A DNA stretch of 10,386 bases, from positions 1 to 10,386 of the forward strand of contig DATKXU010000026.1 of assembly GCA_035528905.1 (NCBI GenBank), in the 5' to 3' direction. Position numbers and translations under genes: made by a program. This DNA comes from DATKXU01 sp035528905. GTDB lineage: Bacteria; Armatimonadota; UBA5829; DTJY01. The notes below the pieces were generated by a model that saw nothing but the letters and a program-made list of their open reading frames with translations, searched no databases and was not told the DNA's origin. Shown in pieces: positions 5,690-10,386 of the stretch; the stretch's first letter is position 1, and every line of letters starts with the position of its first letter.

Positions 5690-6412
5690 TCATCCCATTC
5701 GGATAAAGGCTGCAACCTTCGCGACGACGCTGTTCGTCAGTGGGCCGTCGCAGTCAATGTACATCCCGTCGTACTTGTCTGCCAGATAGCGCGCCAGGGC
5801 TGTTTTCTGACAGAACGTCTGCGCGTAGAAGATCGTGGGCACGCCGGGGTCCACGCACATCTCCAACTCCAGATCGGCCGGCACCCCTGCCTCTGCACAC
5901 CGCGTCCAGCCGTAGACGTGAGTCGTGTCCGGGAAGAACTCGAGCAGCCGCATGTCGTGCGGCGGTACGCCCCAGAATCCGTGCGTCGGCTTGACCTCTC
6001 GGTACCTCTTCCTGCTTGGGACGCGAATCCCGTCCATGATCCGGTTTACCTTTTCGAGCAGTGGCAGCGCCGACGTCGCGATCGTCACCGGGCGCCTTTC
6101 GGTTTCAGTATTCCTGACGTCCATCAGTGGAAAACCCAGGTCCCGCAGTATCAGCGATGCAAACCGGCCCCCGTCGCACTTATCCTCCCCAACCGAGGCG
6201 ATGATAAGGCGCAGATCGTCCTTCAGATGGAGCGCGTTATCCACGATGTTGGTGACAATCTGGCAATAAGCGTCGGGGACTATCCCGGAAGCCGGGGCGT
6301 TCATGTCCACGTCGAGGTCAATGAACTCGTCGTATGCGTACGTGCGCCCAACCTTGGCCAGAACCTGCCTGGGAGGACATCCCCAGTAACCTATAAACTT
6401 CCTTCGAGCCAT
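5690..6412 (-). CDS. Cysteine-rich protein, probable partner of the activase (HgdB-like?, family not recognised)
   Basis: I do not recognise this 240-aa protein with certainty. It has no signal peptide or membrane segment and seven cysteines (12, 50, 79, 172, 186, 201, 221), several in contexts that could bind an Fe-S cluster (GCPP, DAYCQIV, EDKCDGG, QTFCQK). Two short matching motifs, GYWGCPP (7-13) and GFWGVPP (145-151), suggest an internal duplication. Its place directly upstream of the activase on the same strand, 85 bp away, is the main ground for calling it the electron acceptor. Acceptors of the 2-hydroxyacyl-CoA dehydratase or DUF2229 type are usually much larger (my recollection: about 350-450 aa), so this would be a reduced form. 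The start at 6412 is chosen over longer upstream options because the promoter -10 box lies only 14 bp upstream. Confidence 0.45.
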   Translation of the reverse strand: MARRKFIGYWGCPPRQVLAKVGRTYAYDEFIDLDVDMNAPASGIVPDAYCQIVTNIVDNALHLKDDLRLIIASVGEDKCDGGRFASLILRDLGFPLMDVRNTETERRPVTIATSALPLLEKVNRIMDGIRVPSRKRYREVKPTHGFWGVPPHDMRLLEFFPDTTHVYGWTRCAEAGVPADLELEMCVDPGVPTIFYAQTFCQKTALARYLADKYDGMYIDCDGPLTNSVVAKVAAFIRMG

Positions 6413-6425
6413 AGTTCCGCAACGC

Positions 6426-6454
6426 AGTATACCATACGGCGTGCCTTCAGTCCA
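6426..6454 (-). promoter_or_regulatory. Promoter of the activase-partner operon
   Basis: On the - strand, TGGACT (6449-6454) and TATACT (6426-6431) are 17 bp apart. The -10 is preceded by TGG, an extended -10 motif. The predicted transcription start is near 6419, only about seven bases before the ATG at 6412, and no good Shine-Dalgarno is present. The message would therefore be nearly leaderless. Confidence 0.5.
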
Positions 6455-6471
6455 GAGAGCGACGGTCCGGC

Positions 6472-6502
6472 CGCGAAAGGAGGAAGAACCGAGTCTTTCG
6501 CG
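6472..6502. other. 8-bp perfect inverted repeat in the divergent region
   Basis: CGCGAAAG (6472-6479) pairs with CTTTCGCG (6495-6502) around a 15-nt loop. It lies between the divergent genes, upstream of the FGE-like gene and behind the promoter of the partner/activase genes. It could be an operator or part of a leader hairpin. Confidence 0.35.
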
Positions 6503-6572
6503 TAAGCTGTTATACGAGTTGCTCCTCTCCGACGCTTCGTGCAGATTCGGAGAACTTCGGCGCAACAGTGCC

Positions 6573-6579
6573 AAGGAGG
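6573..6579 (+). promoter_or_regulatory. Shine-Dalgarno deciding the FGE-like start
   Basis: AAGGAGG sits eight bases before the ATG at 6588. That ATG begins a clear signal peptide. The reading frame is open further upstream to a GTG at 6441, but that extension has no ribosome site and is not protein-like. Confidence 0.8.
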
Positions 6580-6587
6580 TTTTGCCG

Positions 6588-7769
6588 ATGAACCATAAGC
6601 TCTCTATCATCACTGCGCTCGTTATCTTGGCCGTGGGCATTCCTGTATGGGCGGTTGGGCCGACTGTCTCGAACGTCGCCGCCTCCCAGCGCGCGGATGG
6701 ATCGAACATCGTGGACGTTTACTATGACCTGGCCGATCCGGACACGCCGTCGCTCTACGTGGGCCTTCTCGTATCGACCGACGCGGGGACGACTTACTCC
6801 GTCACTCCGCAGACCTTCCAAGCAGGCAGCGACATCGGCTGGGGCGTCAAGCCCGGAACACGCCGCCATATCGCCTGGAGAGCCGCGGCGGACCTTCCAA
6901 AGGTGGAGGGACTGAGCTATGCGGCGAAGGTCATGGCGGACGATGGGCCGGGCGGCGCGTACTCCGGCGAGCTGGTCCATATCGCCGCCGGCAGCTTCCT
7001 CATGGGCAACTCCGGCGCGGGCGACGACGGCAAGCATCCGAGCCGAGAGGAACTGCCTCAGCACTCGGTCCAGCTCCCCGACTATTGGATCGGGAAGTAC
7101 GAGGCGACTCGCGGGGAGTACCGGAAGTTCATCGAAGCGGGCGGATACTCCAGGTCGGCCTTCTGGTCGAGCGATGGCTGGAAGTGGAAGGAAGCAGAGA
7201 AGGGGACTCAGCCCGACCACTGGGCTGCGCAGGAGAACTGGGGATCCGGAACGTTCACCCAGACCGACAAACACCCGGTGGTGGGCGTGACGTACTACGA
7301 AGCGGAGGCGTTCTGCAACTGGGCAGGCGGACGCTTACCTACGGAAGCGCAGTGGGAGAAGGCGGCGAGGTGGACTGGAAGCCGTGCGAACGTCTATCCC
7401 TGGGGCGATGTATGGGATAAGGAGAAGTGCAACAACTCGCGCGACAGCCTGTGCCCGGGCCGCCAGACGGCTCCAGTCGGAAGCTACCCAGCCGGCGTAA
7501 GTTCCTATGGCTGCTGCGACATGGCAGGAAATGTGTGGGAATGGTGCAAGGACTGGCACAATTGGGAGTCCTACACTCAGACGCCGCCTGAAGGTTGGGT
7601 GGATCCCCAAGGGCCGACGACCGGGAGCTATCGCCTTCTGCGCGGCGGCAGTTGGTACAGCAACAACAGCAATTACGCCCGCTGCGCGTCTCGGTCTTAC
7701 TGCTTCTTCCTCACACCCGAAAACTCTTGGAACGACGCCGGCTTCCGCATAGTCCGATTCCGTCCTTAG
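6588..7769 (+). CDS. Secreted FGE-sulfatase (SUMF1-type) domain protein lacking catalytic cysteines
   Basis: The 393-aa product begins with a Sec signal peptide (hydrophobic 6-22, likely cut after VWA at 20-22). A beta-rich N-terminal domain follows (24-117) with VSNVAASQRADGSNIVDVYYDLAD, written here only as residues 27-50 of a type often found before FGE domains. The FGE-sulfatase fold spans about 128-392: IAAGSFLMG (132-140), PVVGVTYYEAEAFCNWAGG then RLPTEAQWEKA (230-259), YPWGD (270-274), DMAGNVWEW (311-319), RLLRGGSWYSN (349-359), AGFRIVR (384-390). Human FGE has Cys336 and Cys341 after GGSYM. Here the matching stretch reads GGSWYSNNSNY with no Cys, so formylglycine formation is unlikely. 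A binding or structural role outside the cytoplasm is more probable. No sulfatase gene is nearby. Confidence 0.82.
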   Translation: MNHKLSIITALVILAVGIPVWAVGPTVSNVAASQRADGSNIVDVYYDLADPDTPSLYVGLLVSTDAGTTYSVTPQTFQAGSDIGWGVKPGTRRHIAWRAAADLPKVEGLSYAAKVMADDGPGGAYSGELVHIAAGSFLMGNSGAGDDGKHPSREELPQHSVQLPDYWIGKYEATRGEYRKFIEAGGYSRSAFWSSDGWKWKEAEKGTQPDHWAAQENWGSGTFTQTDKHPVVGVTYYEAEAFCNWAGGRLPTEAQWEKAARWTGSRANVYPWGDVWDKEKCNNSRDSLCPGRQTAPVGSYPAGVSSYGCCDMAGNVWEWCKDWHNWESYTQTPPEGWVDPQGPTTGSYRLLRGGSWYSNNSNYARCASRSYCFFLTPENSWNDAGFRIVRFRP

Positions 7770-7848
7770 TCGTCGGTCGTCGCTTGCTGGGGATGTCGGG
7801 AGCACACATGCGCCTCCGGGGTCGCCTGGATGACACCTGTGGCTGAGC

Positions 7849-7877
7849 TTGACAAAGGCGGGCCGGTCACCTAAGAT
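7849..7877 (+). promoter_or_regulatory. Sigma70-type promoter of the TIM-barrel gene
   Basis: TTGACA (7849-7854), a perfect -35 box, is followed at exactly 17 bp by TAAGAT (7872-7877). Transcription would start near 7884, about 22 nt ahead of the GTG start at 7906. The first three bases of the -35 box are an in-frame TTG that gene finders may call as a start, but this promoter makes that unlikely. Confidence 0.6.
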
Positions 7878-7895
7878 ATGCATGGGTTTGTGTTC

Positions 7896-7901
7896 GGGAG
7901 G
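7896..7901 (+). promoter_or_regulatory. Shine-Dalgarno for a GTG start
   Basis: GGGAGG lies four bases before GTG at 7906. The spacing is a little short. The translated product then begins KLSVITDEIS, the usual first strand of this TIM-barrel family. Confidence 0.55.
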
Positions 7902-7905
7902 TTGC

Positions 7906-8748
7906 GTGAAGCTCTCGGTAATTACCGACGAGATTTCGATGGACTTCGAGCATGCTCTGGACGTTATGCTCGAGTACGGCGTGAAGAGCGCAGAGCTGCG
8001 CAGCCTGTGGGACGCAAATATCGCCGATCTATCGGATGAGCAGATCGCCAGAGCCGAATCCGCACTAGCAGAACGGAGAATGAGCGTTTCGTGTATCGCA
8101 TCTCCGTTCTTCAAGTGCGACCTTGACAGCACGCGCGGAGAGGCAGCCGGGCGGACGCACCAGGCGGCCGAGCGCGGCCTGGGCCGGCAGATGGCTCTGC
8201 TGGAGCGGTGCATACATCTGTGCAGCGTGTTCGATACCAGGCTCATCCGCGTATTTTCATTCTGGAAACGGGGCGAACTGACGCCGGATATAGAAGAGCG
8301 AATCGTCCGGGCGTTTGCTGAGCCTGCTGCCAGAGCCGGGAAGGCGGGTATGACCCTCGTCCTGGAGAACGAGCACGCGTGCTACTTGGGAACCGGCGAG
8401 GAAGCTGCTCGCGCCCTACGTGCGGTGAACTCTCCAGCCTTGAAAGCCGTATGGGATCCTGGGAATGCTTTCTGCGCCGGTGAGGCGCCTTATCCGGATG
8501 GCTATGAAGCCGTCAAGGAGTTCATCGCCCACGTGCATCTGAAGGACGCGGTCAGAACGACCGGCGGTTGCGAGTTCGTGCTGATGGGCGCTGGCGAGAT
8601 AGATTACCTGGGGCAGTTCCGGGCGCTCAAGGCGGACGGATACAGCGGTTTCCTGTCTCTGGAAACGCATTACAGGCCGGGCGGCGTTGCTGAGAAAGGC
8701 TCGCGGGAGTGCCTCGAGAGCTTAAGTGATATGCTGGCGAAGGTCTAG
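7906..8748 (+). CDS. Sugar phosphate isomerase/epimerase-type TIM barrel (AP endonuclease 2 / xylose isomerase-like)
   Basis: A 280-aa cytosolic TIM barrel of the PF01261 type, whose members isomerise or epimerise sugars, inositols or keto-sugars using a divalent metal. The first strand is KLSVITDEI (2-10). The candidate metal ligands appear in the family order: Glu154 or Glu156 in LVLENEH, Asp184 in VWDPGN, His211 in HVHLKD and Glu252 in SLETHY. The length is typical. I chose GTG 7906 over the TTG at 7849, which is the -35 box, and the ATG at 7882, which has no ribosome site and lies before the expected start of transcription. The upstream FGE-like gene ends 136 bp away, so it has its own transcript. 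Substrate cannot be told from the sequence. A link to sugar-acid metabolism with uxaE is possible but unproven. Confidence 0.82.
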   Translation: MKLSVITDEISMDFEHALDVMLEYGVKSAELRSLWDANIADLSDEQIARAESALAERRMSVSCIASPFFKCDLDSTRGEAAGRTHQAAERGLGRQMALLERCIHLCSVFDTRLIRVFSFWKRGELTPDIEERIVRAFAEPAARAGKAGMTLVLENEHACYLGTGEEAARALRAVNSPALKAVWDPGNAFCAGEAPYPDGYEAVKEFIAHVHLKDAVRTTGGCEFVLMGAGEIDYLGQFRALKADGYSGFLSLETHYRPGGVAEKGSRECLESLSDMLAKV

Positions 8749-8797
8749 CCGGCGGTACGTAGTCCTGAGTCTGCGTTCTCGTATTCTCGGCGAGGAT

Positions 8798-8879
8798 TGT
8801 CACCCTGAGCGAAGCGAAGGGTCAGCCTGTAAGAACAAAAGTAGATCCTTCGTCCCGATTCTGGGGACTCAGGATGACA
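8798..8879. repeat. Widespread intergenic palindromic repeat ('CHPERSEGS' type)
   Basis: The left arm TGTCACCCTGAGCGAAGCG and the right arm ending CTCAGGATGACA are near-perfect reverse complements (11 of 12 outer positions). An inner arm, CGAAGGGTC against GATCCTTCG, also pairs. I recognise this sequence type as a common dispersed palindrome in many bacterial genomes; its chance translation, CHPERSEGS, is often misannotated as protein. The element lies in the 194-bp gap between the TIM-barrel and PPIase genes. The rest of that gap shows nothing else. Confidence 0.75.
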
Positions 8880-8942
8880 GAGAGCGGGTTAGTGGCTCGG
8901 TGACCGAAGTATTGTAGAAGGGTCTTTCCCTGGAGGGTTTAG

Positions 8943-10386
8943 ATGTCAATCGTTGGGATGCGCAGGTTCATGCAGGGACGGCTGCAACATATAATGCTCG
9001 CGCTCGCGTTCGTTTTCGCAGTGGGCTGGATCGGGCTTTGCCTTGGCAGCGGCCGGTTCAGTGAAAAGGAACAACCTTACGGCGGCGCGATTGCGAAGGT
9101 CAATGGTGAGAAGCTGGAGTGGAAGACCTTCGAGGACGATTTCGAGCGCACACTCCATGAGATCGAAGATCAGCAGGGCGGGCGTATGCTTAGCGCGTTT
9201 GAAGAGAGCATGATCCGCACGAGGATGTTCGAGGAAAGGCTGGACCGAGCGCTGCGAGCCCAGGCTGCAAAGAAGGGGGGCATCGAGGTTTCCCGGCGCG
9301 AGGTCAAGTCCAGGATTGATAAGGTTGTCAAGGATGGGGTCAATGAGCAGAAGGGACGGCTTCTGGCCGGCTATAAGGGCAAGAAGACCGATCAAGCCTT
9401 TGATGCGGAATTGAGGAAATACGACACTAGCTTGGGCGACCTAAGGTCCAGGATTCGCCAGAGCATCAACCGGGATGAAGTGCGGGAGCAGCTCGTAGCC
9501 GCGAAGCTCGACGAGAAGCTGAGAAGCAGCGTTGACAGCAGCGACAAAGCAGTTCGTCGGAGTTTCGATGAGGTCAGGTTTAGGCAGATCACCATCGGCA
9601 CGCAGGGACGTTCGGCCGCCGCTGCCGAGAGGCGTGCAAGTGAGCTGGTTGCAAGGCTGCGCAAGGGCGCCGATTTCGCTCCAATTGCCAAGGAGTACTC
9701 GGAGGATCCGTTCAAGGCGGCGGGCGGCGACAGAGGCTATCCGATGCGGCGCGCTTACATGGAGAGCGAATTGGCCAATGTGGTGCTCAAGCTCAAGCCC
9801 GGCGAGATCGGCGGCCCGATAAAGATGCCCTTGGGCTACACCATCGTGAAAGTCGAAGAGCGGCGCAGCGCTTTGCCGGCCGACTTCAACGATCCCAAGA
9901 AAAGGAAGCAGTACAGGGATGCATACCTGGCGCAGGAGCGAGCCAGGGTTTTGAGGGAATACCCGGAGAAGCTCCGCAAGACCGCTGTGATAGAGATCTA
10001 CGATCCGGAACTGAGAGGGCACATGCTCCTGAGGGACATATCCGCCTTTAGTCTGCTGAGTCCTTCTGCGCGGAAGGCCAAGTTGGAGGCGGCCATCAGG
10101 GAATTCCAAAAAGCGCTGGAGCGGGCCGGCGGTAACTCGCGGGCCACGGCTAGGGCATCTGCGGAAGTAGGCTACCTGTACGATCTGATGCGCAGGCCCG
10201 AGTTTGGCCTCACGAGCGAAGAGCGGGTTAAGTGCCGCGATGAGGCAAAGAAGGCTCTGCAGGCCGCGTGGGAGTGCAGCGGATCGAACGACCTGGACGT
10301 CATGCTGGCGGAGATTTACATCGAGGAGGGCAAGCAGGCAAAGGCTCTCGATCATCTTGAGATCGCATCCCAGAATGCGATTGATC
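8943..10386 (+). CDS. Membrane-anchored parvulin-type peptidyl-prolyl isomerase (SurA/PrsA-like), 3' end outside window
   Basis: An extracytoplasmic chaperone that helps exported proteins fold. The 481 residues present start with a basic segment and one membrane helix (about 17-35, IMLALAFVFAVGWIGLCLG), an uncleaved anchor facing outward. A SurA-N-like helical region follows (about 48-205, opening AIAKVNGEKLEW). The parvulin domain spans about 211-306: VRFRQITIG, ADFAPIAKEYSEDP (243-256), GGDRGY (261-266), KPGEIGGPI (285-293), GYTIVKVEER (298-307). From about 378 the chain is helical with TPR-like pieces (EAAIREFQKALERAG, then AEIYIEEGKQAKALDHLEIA). This is longer than PrsA. The start is set by TGGAGGG (8931-8937) five bases upstream. 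No stop occurs before the window ends, so the C-terminus is unknown. Confidence 0.85.
   Translation, partial: MSIVGMRRFMQGRLQHIMLALAFVFAVGWIGLCLGSGRFSEKEQPYGGAIAKVNGEKLEWKTFEDDFERTLHEIEDQQGGRMLSAFEESMIRTRMFEERLDRALRAQAAKKGGIEVSRREVKSRIDKVVKDGVNEQKGRLLAGYKGKKTDQAFDAELRKYDTSLGDLRSRIRQSINRDEVREQLVAAKLDEKLRSSVDSSDKAVRRSFDEVRFRQITIGTQGRSAAAAERRASELVARLRKGADFAPIAKEYSEDPFKAAGGDRGYPMRRAYMESELANVVLKLKPGEIGGPIKMPLGYTIVKVEERRSALPADFNDPKKRKQYRDAYLAQERARVLREYPEKLRKTAVIEIYDPELRGHMLLRDISAFSLLSPSARKAKLEAAIREFQKALERAGGNSRATARASAEVGYLYDLMRRPEFGLTSEERVKCRDEAKKALQAAWECSGSNDLDVMLAEIYIEEGKQAKALDHLEIASQNAID

Noticed and set aside
6441..6587. GTG-initiated extension of the FGE-like protein
   Set aside because: The ATG at 6588 has a perfect Shine-Dalgarno and begins a signal peptide; the extension would hide it.
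6413..6709. 99-residue N-terminal extension of the activase partner
   Set aside because: It would place the promoter inside the gene and overlap the start of the divergent FGE-like gene; the translated extension is not protein-like.
7335..8246. 303-codon - strand frame
   Set aside because: It runs antisense across two supported genes and their promoter, with a Ser/Arg-rich shadow composition.
8726..8917. 63-codon + strand frame overlapping the TIM-barrel end
   Set aside because: Its translation includes CHPERSEGS, the known artefact of the palindromic repeat.
9441..10355. 304-codon - strand frame
   Set aside because: It is antisense to the PPIase gene, whose domains and ribosome site are clear.

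Overview
The window reads as a chromosomal segment of a free-living, moderately GC-rich bacterium. An uncultured lineage such as Armatimonadota, or a Planctomycetes/Chloroflexi-like group, is my best guess. It rests on the style of the genes (secreted FGE-like protein with an N-terminal beta domain, anchored parvulin, many sugar TIM barrels) and on the intergenic repeats. There is no rRNA or marker gene to confirm it. No phage, conjugative, CRISPR or toxin genes are visible.

Layout. (1) At 1-2340, a strong sigma70-type promoter and a long leader precede a 685-aa protein of the transaldolase / fructose-6-phosphate aldolase superfamily on the + strand. (2) At 2384-3023 lies a REP-associated tyrosine transposase (RAYT) gene on the - strand, bracketed by four REP-like palindromes, an inverted pair on one side and a direct pair on the other. 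(3) At 3028-4499, - strand, is uxaE (tagaturonate epimerase) with its own promoter, convergent with the aldolase gene across the RAYT unit. (4) At 4608-6454, also - strand, are a small DUF1540 cysteine protein, an HgdC-type ATPase activase with both cluster cysteines, and a 240-aa cysteine-rich protein directly upstream of it, which is probably the activase's partner. The activase is flanked on both sides by stuttering low-complexity repeats. (5) From 6588 to the end, + strand, come a secreted FGE-sulfatase-domain protein lacking the catalytic cysteines, a sugar isomerase/epimerase-type TIM barrel with a clear promoter, a widespread intergenic palindromic repeat, and a membrane-anchored parvulin PPIase with a helical/TPR-like C-terminus that runs off the window.

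How the genes may work together. UxaE is known to interconvert D-tagaturonate and D-fructuronate in alternative galacturonate catabolism. The aldolase-type protein facing it carries Gln, as fructose-6-phosphate aldolases do, where transaldolases have the catalytic Glu. Together with the TIM-barrel isomerase this suggests sugar or sugar-acid metabolism, but they are not one operon and the link is inference. The activase and its half-size partner look like a minimal ATP-driven one-electron donor/acceptor pair related to 2-hydroxyacyl-CoA dehydratase systems. This pair and the unusual aldolase are the two parts most likely to be functionally new.
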